From CAKRZE01 sp045617585 (GTDB lineage: Bacteria; Bacillota; Clostridia; Oscillospirales; CAG-272): DNA of 21,330 nucleotides. The position numbers and the translations under genes were made by a program. The stretch covers positions 1-21,330 of the forward strand of contig JAZLIW010000161.1 of NCBI GenBank assembly GCA_045617585.1, read 5' to 3'. Below the pieces are notes generated by a model. The model made no database searches. It was not told the origin of the DNA and worked only from the letters and a program-made list of their open reading frames with translations. Of the stretch, positions 14,975 through 20,703 are shown in pieces (positions within the stretch are counted from its first letter, which is position 1; each line of letters begins with the position of its first letter).

Positions 14975-15469
14975 TCAGTTCGCCGGAGCCGCGGTCTTTG
15001 CGGCTTCGATCGCGGTCTTTGCCGCGGCGGCATCAGCGGAAACGGAATAGATCACGTATTTCCCGACGACCTCGAGGATCGCGTCGTCCAGAAGCGGACG
15101 GAACTGCGCGTTGTAGGTGTCGAACGTTTCTTTCTTGCCGTTCAGATGGTTTTCAAAGCGGGTCTTTGCCTTTGCCGCCTCGTCCGCGTTTTCATACTCG
15201 CAGAGGATGATCTCCTCGGGGGTCGCGCCGCTGCCGCCGTAGACGATTTTTTTGACGGCGCCTGCAGTGACCGGATAAGCGGTATTCAGCACGGTCTCGT
15301 CCGTCAGGGCAACGAGGATATCCTCGTATCTGACCTTGGAGAGCGCCGTTCCGAGCGCGTCGAGGTCGAGCGTGACGTCGGCAGGCTGATCCTTCGTGCA
15401 GGAAGCGAACGCAAGGACAAGGGTGAGGAGCGCGAGGAGGAGGGCAAGCGATTTCGTTACGTGTTTCAT
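14975..15469 (-). CDS. DUF4358-like lipoprotein
   Basis: The protein has 164 residues. A lipoprotein signal peptide (MKHVTKSLAL, hydrophobic core) ends at FASC, with Cys24 the predicted lipid site. The mature part resembles the DUF4358 group seen in Clostridia, with DLDALGTALSKVRYEDILVALTDE and IILCEYENADEAAKAKTRFE; assignment is tentative. The function of the family is unknown, and the protein is probably anchored outside the membrane. The start ATG 15469 is preceded by AAAAGGAT, about 10 nt upstream. A longer frame upstream would run through the SGNH stop and is not credible. The gene follows the SGNH hydrolase by 26 nt and is followed by a terminator, so it is the second gene of a two-gene unit. 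Confidence 0.72.
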   Translation of the reverse strand: MKHVTKSLALLLALLTLVLAFASCTKDQPADVTLDLDALGTALSKVRYEDILVALTDETVLNTAYPVTAGAVKKIVYGGSGATPEEIILCEYENADEAAKAKTRFENHLNGKKETFDTYNAQFRPLLDDAILEVVGKYVIYSVSADAAAAKTAIEAAKTAAPAN

Positions 15470-15495
15470 ATTCGTAAGATCCTTTTCTTTATAAG

Positions 15496-16455
15496 TTATC
15501 GTGCGGTGTGGGTCAGCAGATAGTCGAACAGCGTCGCGACAGCGTCGGGATTGAAATGCGCGCCGTCGGTGGAATACTCGGGAGGAAGCGTCCCGTCCTG
15601 CCCGATGAAGGGCTCGTCCGAATAGACGAAGTGATAGCCGTTCTCGGTGCACATCCGGTAGATCGCCTCGTTGTACTTGCGGATGTTCTCGTTGTTGACG
15701 CCCCATTTGCTGCTTTCGGCGAAGTTCTTCGAGACGCAGGTCACAGAGATCACGTAGATCTCGGCGTCGGGCATCAGCTTTTTCGTATCGCCGATCAGCT
15801 TCTTATAGCTGTTGATGAACGCGACTGTACTCGCACCGCCGACGTCGTTGAGACCGAACCAGAAGTAGACCTTTTTGAAGTCGGGCTTTTTCTCGATCGC
15901 CTGCAGGATCGTGCAGAGATTATCGGGGTCGTCGATATTGATGAATTTCGAGGTCAGTGCCGTACTGATGTTCAGGGACTGCTGGGCATAGCAGGTCACC
16001 GGGATATCGCTCTTCTTATAAAGGGAGACGCCGACCGTGCGGGAATCGCCGATCATCAGCGCGTCGCTGAACCAGTTCTTGTCCCTCGCCTCGGAATACG
16101 GGACCGCGTCCGGAAAGTCGGGAGAGGAGACCGGAACGGTCTCGGGGGGCTGCGTCTCGGGAGGCACCGTTTCGGGCGCCTGCGTCTCGGGAGCGGAGGT
16201 TACGGGCGGATCGGTCACCGCCTGCGTTTCATTTCCTGTTTCGGATTCGTCGGTCGAAGGAGTACCGGTCTCGTCGCCGGTATCGGATCCCGGCGTTTCC
16301 GGAGGGTCTTTCGCGTCGGTCTGCTCCCCTGAAACGACGGGGACCGGACCGGGCGCGGGCTGCGTCATACAGAGGACGATCAGCATTCCGGCGATGATGA
16401 CCATGCAGATCGCCGCGGTGATCACGATCAGGGTTCTTGTAGTCAATCTGTTCAT
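15496..16455 (-). CDS. Membrane-anchored SGNH/GDSL-type hydrolase with Pro/Thr/Glu-rich linker
   Basis: The protein has 319 residues. A signal anchor covers about 8-30. Residues 32-118 are a low-complexity linker rich in Pro, Glu and Thr, with PET-type repeats near 88-106. The SGNH hydrolase domain follows: block I IGDSRT (Ser138), GLND around 201-204, and the catalytic pair Asp297 and His300 in STDGAHF. The oxyanion Asn204 is present. Such proteins deacetylate cell-wall or capsular polymers; the substrate here is unknown. The linker suggests the domain is held away from the membrane. GGAA precedes the ATG. It is first in the operon with the DUF4358-like lipoprotein, under a consensus promoter. 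Confidence 0.88.
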   Translation of the reverse strand: MNRLTTRTLIVITAAICMVIIAGMLIVLCMTQPAPGPVPVVSGEQTDAKDPPETPGSDTGDETGTPSTDESETGNETQAVTDPPVTSAPETQAPETVPPETQPPETVPVSSPDFPDAVPYSEARDKNWFSDALMIGDSRTVGVSLYKKSDIPVTCYAQQSLNISTALTSKFINIDDPDNLCTILQAIEKKPDFKKVYFWFGLNDVGGASTVAFINSYKKLIGDTKKLMPDAEIYVISVTCVSKNFAESSKWGVNNENIRKYNEAIYRMCTENGYHFVYSDEPFIGQDGTLPPEYSTDGAHFNPDAVATLFDYLLTHTAR

Positions 16456-16500
16456 TTTTCTGTTCCGTTGATCCGTTTTGTCTATGGCATAATTTTAGTT

Positions 16501-16529
16501 ATTATACCATAAAACAAGGCAAAAATCAA
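16501..16529 (-). promoter_or_regulatory. SigA promoter of the SGNH/DUF4358 operon
   Basis: On the - strand, TTGATT (complement of 16524-16529), a 17-nt spacer and TATAAT (complement of 16501-16506) make a strong promoter about 46 nt before ATG 16455. Confidence 0.85.
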
Positions 16530-16751
16530 TTCCTTTTTTTATTCTTTACAAACTTTACAAACTCGAAAAAAATTCTTTTCCGCCGTCCGTACGTTCTTCG
16601 ACGGATACCGACGGCGGGGGAACGGGAAAGTTCCCGGGTGGGCTGCGAAAACGGAAATTTTTCATTTTTTTCAAAAACTTTTGTCCGAAGCGAAACCTTT
16701 TCCTGTTTTTTCCGTCATATAAGGTAAGAATGAAAGCGGAGGAAAAACGCC
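16530..16751. other. Intergenic region between divergent units, with two adjacent hairpins
   Basis: No gene is seen between the SGNH promoter and the Cys-rich protein. Hairpin one has arms CCGCCGTC (16580-16587) and GACGGCGG (16610-16617) with an inner CCGT/ACGG. Hairpin two has arms GGGAAC (16618-16623) and GTTCCC (16630-16635) and directly follows it. Downstream is AT-rich with a possible -10 TATAAG at 16718-16723 for the + strand gene but no good -35. A GGAGG ribosome site lies at 16738-16742, 9 nt before ATG 16752. Confidence 0.5.
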
Positions 16752-17222
16752 ATGAACGGAAAAGAACGGTGCAGGATCTTAAAGGAGATCCGGAAAAAGA
16801 TCGCGGAAGAAAACGATATCGCGCTGATCACCGGGGAATGCCGCCACAAGGGGGACTGCCCGGGGACCTGCCCGAAATGTGAAGCGGAACTCAGGTATCT
16901 GGAAAAAGAACTGGAGGAGCGGCGGAAGAAGGGGCTGCGTGCCGCGGTCGCCGGGATCTCCGCAGCGCTCACGATCGCAACCGCCTCCTGCGTCCCGGAG
17001 CCGAAGCTCGACGGGGATATGGCGTATGAAGGCGGAACGAACGTCCCGATCACCGAAACGGAAGAACGGCAAGACGTTACCGACGGCAAGGAACCGGAAA
17101 AGCCCACGGCGGGCGTGATCCCTTTCCCCGGAGAGATCCCGGAGGAGACCGCGGAGCTCCTCGACGGAGAACTACCGATGCCCGCAGAGGAGAACACGGC
17201 AGACGGAGAAAGCAATGAATGA
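16752..17222 (+). CDS. Cys-rich small protein with internal lipobox-like segment, partner of a radical SAM protein
   Basis: The protein has 156 residues; no function is known to me. Residues 1-60 are charged and helical (KERCRILKEIRKKIAEEND) around a Cys motif: Cys30, Cys36, Cys40, Cys43, giving C-x5-C-x3-C-x2-C within ITGECRHKGDC and PGTCPKC. The last three have the same CX3CX2C spacing as a radical SAM cluster site. Residues 61-80, KKGLRAAVAGISAALTIATASC in two parts, read like a lipoprotein signal: Lys pair, hydrophobic core, then ATASC with Cys80. Residues 81-156 are acidic, Pro/Glu-rich and free of Cys. The start has a good GGAGG. The stop overlaps the radical SAM start by 8 nt, which suggests translational coupling. 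Possible roles are a metal-binding or modified partner of that enzyme. Confidence 0.7.
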   Translation: MNGKERCRILKEIRKKIAEENDIALITGECRHKGDCPGTCPKCEAELRYLEKELEERRKKGLRAAVAGISAALTIATASCVPEPKLDGDMAYEGGTNVPITETEERQDVTDGKEPEKPTAGVIPFPGEIPEETAELLDGELPMPAEENTADGESNE

Positions 17223-17907
17223 CCCGCAGGAGCGCTTCGCGGATGCGGAAAACGTCTCTTCCCTGCGGAAGGCGCCGATCATCGGGATCGTCCGGCACAG
17301 GATCGAGACCGACGGAGAGGGCGTCACGACGCTCGTCGGGTTCCACGGCTGTCCCCTGCGGTGCAGATACTGCCTCAATCCCCAGTCCCTTGACCCGGAT
17401 GAAAAAACGGTGCTGCTGACCCCGAAAGAGCTGCTTCAGCGCGTCGCCGTCGATCAGCTCTATTTCCTCGCGTCGGGCGGCGGGATCGTCTTCGGAGGGG
17501 GAGAACCGCTTCTGCGCATCCCGTTCCTCAGAGAGTTCCGTTCCCTCGCACCGAAGGAATGGATGCTGTGGGCGGAAACGTCGCTGAACGTCCCGGAGGA
17601 AAACGTCCGCGCGGCGGCAGAGATCTTCGACCGCTTCATCGTGGACTGCAAGGATACCGACCCCGGGATCTACCGGCGCTATACGGGGACGGAGAACGAA
17701 AGGATGCTCTCCGGTCTGCGGAGGCTCCTCTCCCTCGTTACGCCGGAGCGCGTCACGGTCCGTCTGCCGCTGATCCCCGGTTATAACGACGACACGGCAA
17801 GAGACCGTTCGGAACGGATCTTACGTGAAATGGGCGTTACCGTCTTCGATCGGATGGAATACGTCGTCCGGTCGGGTGCGAAGGACCGTACGGAAAGCGG
17901 CAGCTGA
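17215..17907 (+). CDS. Radical SAM protein (PFL-activase-like, minimal)
   Basis: The protein has 230 residues and one cluster motif, Cys46-x3-Cys50-x2-Cys53 in FHGCPLRCRYC. It also has the SAM-binding GGGEP at 94-98 and a later DCKDTDPGIY / RLPLIPGYNDD layout like glycyl-radical-enzyme activases. The extra ferredoxin clusters of larger activases are absent, and no glycyl radical enzyme gene is in the window. The sequence IVRHRIETDGEGVTTLVGFHGC resembles single-cluster radical SAM proteins of Clostridia that I recall alongside small Cys-rich proteins. Its ATG lies inside the end of the Cys-rich gene (ATGAATGA), so it should act with that protein. The substrate is unknown; modification or maturation of the partner is inference. 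The last 10 residues (AKDRTESGS) are uncharacteristic. Confidence 0.87.
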   Translation: MNDPQERFADAENVSSLRKAPIIGIVRHRIETDGEGVTTLVGFHGCPLRCRYCLNPQSLDPDEKTVLLTPKELLQRVAVDQLYFLASGGGIVFGGGEPLLRIPFLREFRSLAPKEWMLWAETSLNVPEENVRAAAEIFDRFIVDCKDTDPGIYRRYTGTENERMLSGLRRLLSLVTPERVTVRLPLIPGYNDDTARDRSERILREMGVTVFDRMEYVVRSGAKDRTESGS

Positions 17908-17928
17908 AAGTGAGATGAAAACAGAACG

Positions 17929-17963
17929 CCTCATTCGTCCCGAGGATGGGAGAATGAGGTTTA
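17929..17963 (+). terminator. Weak terminator-like hairpin after the radical SAM gene
   Basis: CCTCATTC (17929-17936) pairs with GAATGAGG (17952-17959), with inner TCCC/GGGA around a short loop. Only TTTA follows, so termination may be partial. It starts 22 nt past the stop. Confidence 0.5.
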
Positions 17964-18070
17964 CCCGGGGAAGAGATAAAAGAAGTGAGTGCCTTTTTCT
18001 TTCGCATGAAAAAACGACTCATGGGGACAAAGAAAAAAAGTAAAAAATAATGAAGAGAGAAAAGTGAAGA
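17964..18070. other. Non-coding stretch, no recognised element
   Basis: This is the first part of a gene-free interval of about 380 bases (17908-18287). It is purine-rich and carries only an imperfect TGAGT/ACTCA pairing between 17987 and 18020. No conserved gene, promoter or RNA is recognised. Confidence 0.4.
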
Positions 18071-18167
18071 ATTGGGTTGGAGGCAACCCGTTAGTTGAGT
18101 GACCGACCTCTCACACTACCGTGCAGCCAAGTCTGTGGCGGACTTTGACCGCCAAGTGGGTCGCTCA
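18071..18167 (-). ncRNA. Possible 3' end (domains V-VI) of a group II intron, remnant
   Basis: On the - strand, 18124 down to 18103 resembles the stretch that follows the maturase gene in many bacterial group II introns, around GGTAGTGTGAGAGGTCGG. Near 18071-18084 it has CCTCCAACCCAAT, like their 3' boundary CCTCCTACTCGAT. A 9-bp stem (18096-18104 with 18159-18167, one G-U) encloses a TGGCGG/CCGCCA hairpin. No reverse transcriptase or 5' domains are found in the window. The match is from memory of intron 3' ends and is not verified by alignment. The domain V pairing is irregular, so a degenerate relic is more likely than a live element. Confidence 0.45.
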
Positions 18168-18189
18168 TGCCGAGCACATAAAACAAATG

Positions 18190-18222
18190 CCTCGGCCGGT
18201 TTGATCCTGCCGAGGGATTTTT
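18190..18222. terminator. Bidirectional terminator-like hairpin
   Basis: CCTCGGC (18190-18196) pairs with GCCGAGG (18209-18215). On the + strand GATTTTTG follows; on the - strand CATTTGTTTT follows. It can end the zinc-ribbon gene transcript, which stops 66 nt upstream on the - strand. The CTCGGC arm can also pair with GCCGAG at 18169-18174, an alternative fold. Confidence 0.65.
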
Positions 18223-18287
18223 GTCTTTCCACACTCCGGAGATTATCCGCAGCAAGAGCCTTCAAGTGAAAGAAAGAATTGTCATAT

Positions 18288-19142
18288 TTATCCGAATAAA
18301 CGAGTGATAATCATTTCGGGAATCTGATCACATAAGTTTTTGATATCCGACTCCGTCAGTTCTTCTTCAAGATATCTATCTTCCGCTTGTATCCATGCAC
18401 CTTTTTTTAGATTCCATCTATTAAGCAAATCATGGGAGTATCCTTCAATAAAAACGTTACAAGCGTCATTGGGGCTGATCTTTTTTTTCTCAGGGAAAGA
18501 TTGACTTGATATAGAATCAGGATAATAAAATGAATAACCGATGTAATAATTTCCTGTTTGAGTAATACATAAAGAAACGCGTTGGCCGGATTCCAACTCC
18601 GCTCCACGGGGAGGATTTATGTTAACATATTTACTACAGTACATAAAAGCTATAGGGATAATGCTATCATATCTAACAGATTTATGGAAAACGCCTTCCG
18701 TAAGAGTAAGAGAAAGAGACCATGATGGTTTTCTTGATATGACAACCTGCGGAAGTTCATACAGGCACTTCTGTACGATGGGAGTCATATAAGCTTTGAT
18801 GAAGCTTAACTTCGTCTGATCGGAACGTTCTTTTGCGGCTTTTTGGGCAGCTTTTTCACGTTCAAGCTTCTTTTTCTCGTTATCACGGTCAGCCATAATC
18901 CGATCAAAAATACCCGCACCAGAAGAAGAAACGTGATTATCGGCAGTAATTTTTCCCCGGGGAGCGGAGACTGAAGGTGATCCGGACGATACATCAGGTT
19001 TAGCATGGATTGCGGAAGCTTTTGCAAACAGTTTTCTTACTTCTTCAAGCGTATATTTGGTTCCACAATCTTCGCACTGGAATGCTCCGTCTTTTTTTAT
19101 CAGACGGTTGCTTCCGCATAATTCACATTGGAAGGCAGACAT
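18288..19142 (-). CDS. TFIIB-type zinc-ribbon protein of unknown function
   Basis: The protein has 284 residues. It starts with a zinc ribbon, Cys6-x2-Cys9 (CELCG) and Cys23-x2-Cys26 (CEDCG), followed by TKYTLEEVRKLF. A Ser/Lys linker comes next and then a coiled-coil-like charged stretch (about 80-108, DRDNEKKKLEREKAAQKAAKERSD). The C-terminal part (110-284) has aromatic strands (YYIGYSFYYPDSI) and is not recognised. The DNA is clearly more AT-rich than the neighbouring genes, suggesting transfer. The gene is single, with its own consensus promoter, and a terminator-like hairpin lies downstream. The function is unknown; DNA or protein binding through the ribbon is a guess. Confidence 0.7.
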   Translation of the reverse strand: MSAFQCELCGSNRLIKKDGAFQCEDCGTKYTLEEVRKLFAKASAIHAKPDVSSGSPSVSAPRGKITADNHVSSSGAGIFDRIMADRDNEKKKLEREKAAQKAAKERSDQTKLSFIKAYMTPIVQKCLYELPQVVISRKPSWSLSLTLTEGVFHKSVRYDSIIPIAFMYCSKYVNINPPRGAELESGQRVSLCITQTGNYYIGYSFYYPDSISSQSFPEKKKISPNDACNVFIEGYSHDLLNRWNLKKGAWIQAEDRYLEEELTESDIKNLCDQIPEMIITRLFG

Positions 19143-19182
19143 GGTTATACTCTTTTCATCTTTATTTGCTATGTTTTAATAT

Positions 19183-19211
19183 ATTGTAGCATAAAAAAGT
19201 GTATAAGTCAA
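19183..19211 (-). promoter_or_regulatory. SigA promoter of the zinc-ribbon gene
   Basis: On the - strand, TTGACT (complement of 19206-19211), a 17-nt spacer and TACAAT (complement of 19183-19188) lie about 40 nt upstream of the ATG at 19142. Confidence 0.85.
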
Positions 19212-19244
19212 CCCCAAATCCCCGCCTAATAGACTCTTACGCTA

Positions 19245-19269
19245 CAAAAATGGCTTTGCGAAGCAAAGC
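19245..19269 (-). terminator. Second hairpin downstream of tRNA-Tyr, possible terminator
   Basis: GCTTTGC (19253-19259) and GCAAAGC (19263-19269) pair around GAA. On the - strand CATTTTTG follows. It may catch read-through from the tRNA unit before the zinc-ribbon promoter. Confidence 0.45.
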
Positions 19270-19352
19270 ATACCTTTTCTTTTCTTTTCTTTCTTACCTC
19301 TTATCTTTTCTTTGGAAAAAGTCGCACGGGATCATAGAGAAAAGTGAAAAGA

Positions 19353-19382
19353 ACAAAAAAAGCCGCTTACGCGACTTTTTTC
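19353..19382 (-). terminator. Intrinsic terminator of tRNA-Tyr
   Basis: On the - strand, AAAAAAGTCGC pairs with GCGGCTTTTTT around a GTAA loop, one T-G wobble, with a T-run at the end. It begins just past the tRNA 3' CCA. Confidence 0.85.
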
Positions 19383-19386
19383 TTTT

Positions 19387-19471
19387 TGGTGGGAGCGGGT
19401 GGATTCGGACCACCGAAGTCAGTGACAACAGATTTACAGTCTGCCCCCTTTGGCCACTCGGGAACGCTCCC
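19387..19471 (-). tRNA. tRNA-Tyr, anticodon GUA
   Basis: An 85-nt tRNA with encoded CCA. The acceptor arms GGGAGCG (19471 to 19465) and CGCTCCC pair fully, with discriminator A. The anticodon GUA is at 19437-19435, flanked by a 5-bp stem GCAGA/TCTGT. A long variable arm marks it as class II. The T arm GGTGG-TCCGAATC-CACC is intact. It charges tyrosine. The + strand reading of the same DNA gives a known artefact protein and is not a gene. Confidence 0.97.
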
Positions 19472-19488
19472 ATCGCAACAACGGTGAC

Positions 19489-19517
19489 ATTATAGCACAC
19501 GCATCGGGATTTGTCAA
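19489..19517 (-). promoter_or_regulatory. Full-consensus SigA promoter of tRNA-Tyr
   Basis: On the - strand, TTGACA (complement of 19512-19517), a 17-nt spacer and TATAAT (complement of 19489-19494) match all 12 consensus positions, about 18 nt from the mature tRNA 5' end. Confidence 0.9.
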
Positions 19518-19692
19518 CCCTTTTTCAAAAATAATTCCCGATTTTTCCGATTTTTTTCTTCCCGGTTTTCCTGTTTGTCTTCCCCGTGCCGATTTCTCCT
19601 CCGTATTCCCTGCTCCGTTCCTCCCATGCCTCATCTTTTTTCAATTCCCGCGTGAAAAAGCAAAAATATCACCCTGATTTTTCGGGGAACCC

Positions 19693-19721
19693 TTGACATC
19701 ACGGGAAAACTGTACTACAAT
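19693..19721 (+). promoter_or_regulatory. SigA promoter of the acyltransferase/acyl-CoA synthetase operon
   Basis: TTGACA at 19693-19698, a 17-nt spacer and TACAAT at 19716-19721 are followed by a leader of about 58 nt. Confidence 0.88.
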
Positions 19722-19724
19722 GGT

Positions 19725-19775
19725 TAGGTACTTTGCGGTACAAGATACCAGGCTCTTGTGAGAGCCGACGAAAGG
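19725..19775 (+). promoter_or_regulatory. Structured leader with GGTAC repeats and a GGCTCT hairpin
   Basis: A perfect 6-bp hairpin GGCTCT-TGTG-AGAGCC occupies 19751-19766. GGTAC occurs three times around it (near 19727, 19737 and 19773), the last beside the AAAGG ribosome site. Pairing of an earlier copy or of GATACC with the last could hide that site. No known riboswitch consensus is recognised. Confidence 0.35.
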
Positions 19776-19786
19776 TACGGTGTTTT

Positions 19787-20671
19787 ATGGAAAAACAGAA
19801 AAAGCAGCGCGGGGACCGGAAGGACGCCTGGCTGGTCCGGGAAACGGATCCCATGCATCTCCTGATGCCCTATATGCTCCCCGGCAGAACGGCAAACGAA
19901 GCGGTCCTGAACGAAGAGATCGACCTGACGGCGATCAACGCGTTCCTCGCAAAGAAAAACGCGGACGAACCGGAATTCAGATATACCTTCTTCCACGTCA
20001 TCTGCGCCGCCATGGCAAAGACCGTCGCGCAGCGCCCGAAAATGAACCGCTTTTACTCGGCAAACCGCCTCTATCAGAGAAAAGAGATCACCTTTTCCTT
20101 CATCGTGAAAAAGAAGTTCACGGATGACGCCGCGGAAGCGCTCGCCATCGTGAAATACGATCCGGAATCCGAAGTACCGGTGCTGGAGCAGATCTATTCC
20201 CAGGTGAAGAAGGTCGTATATTCCGTCCGCAAGGAAGGAAAAACCGACGGCACGACCGACAAGATGAAGATCCTGCTCAGGCTTCCCCGTCCCCTGCTCT
20301 CCCTGACGGTCTGGTTTCTCCGCCGCCTGGAGGCACACGGGCATTATCCTGCGAGCCTGATGAAGGACGATCCGTATTACACGACCGTCTTTATCTCCAA
20401 TCTCGGTTCCATCCGGATGCACGCAAGCTACCACCACATTGCCGAATGGGGGACAAATTCCATCTTCCTCGTCATCGGCGAAAAAAAGCCACGTCCTTTT
20501 TACGCGGCGGACGGCAGCTATGAGCTTCGTGATTCCCTCGACCTCGGTCTGACCGCGGACGAGCGGATCGCTGACGGCGTCTACTTTGCCGGAAGCATGC
20601 GCCTGCTCAAGAAGCTGCTCGCCGAGCCGGAGCTGCTCGAAGCCCCGGGTAACGAAACGGTCGAATACTGA
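19787..20671 (+). CDS. 2-oxoacid dehydrogenase E2/CAT-fold acyltransferase-like protein
   Basis: The 294-residue protein shows the E2/chloramphenicol acetyltransferase fold pattern. There is a TPM-like region at FFHVICAAMAKTVAQRPKMNRF, then KKKFTDDAAEALAIVK, the strand VFISNLGSI near residue 204-212 (ISNLG in E2 enzymes), and the C-terminal DLGLTADERIADG. In E2 enzymes that last motif is HRxxDG with a catalytic His; here position 259 is Glu (GAG at 20561-20563) and Asp263 is kept. There is no lipoyl domain. The ATG at 19787 was chosen with AAAGG about 12 nt upstream; a frame opening 54 nt earlier lies in the leader and is less likely. It is 32 nt from an acyl-CoA synthetase gene, so an acyl group transfer role is likely but unproven. 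Confidence 0.8.
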   Translation: MEKQKKQRGDRKDAWLVRETDPMHLLMPYMLPGRTANEAVLNEEIDLTAINAFLAKKNADEPEFRYTFFHVICAAMAKTVAQRPKMNRFYSANRLYQRKEITFSFIVKKKFTDDAAEALAIVKYDPESEVPVLEQIYSQVKKVVYSVRKEGKTDGTTDKMKILLRLPRPLLSLTVWFLRRLEAHGHYPASLMKDDPYYTTVFISNLGSIRMHASYHHIAEWGTNSIFLVIGEKKPRPFYAADGSYELRDSLDLGLTADERIADGVYFAGSMRLLKKLLAEPELLEAPGNETVEY

Positions 20672-20703
20672 TAATAAGTAATTTTTATGAAAGGAAAAGA
20701 GCC

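Noticed and set aside
15470..15706. N-terminal extension of the lipoprotein frame to 15706
   Set aside because: The added 79 residues overlap the SGNH gene end, are Arg-rich noise, and would bury the signal peptide.
18071..19400. A complete group II intron with a non-RT gene in domain IV
   Set aside because: The region upstream of the zinc-ribbon gene on the - strand is too short for domains I-III and holds that gene's promoter and the tRNA terminator.
19199..19495. A + strand 98-residue frame containing GGSGWIRTTEVSDNRF
   Set aside because: This is the well-known false protein made by reading antisense to tRNA-Tyr.
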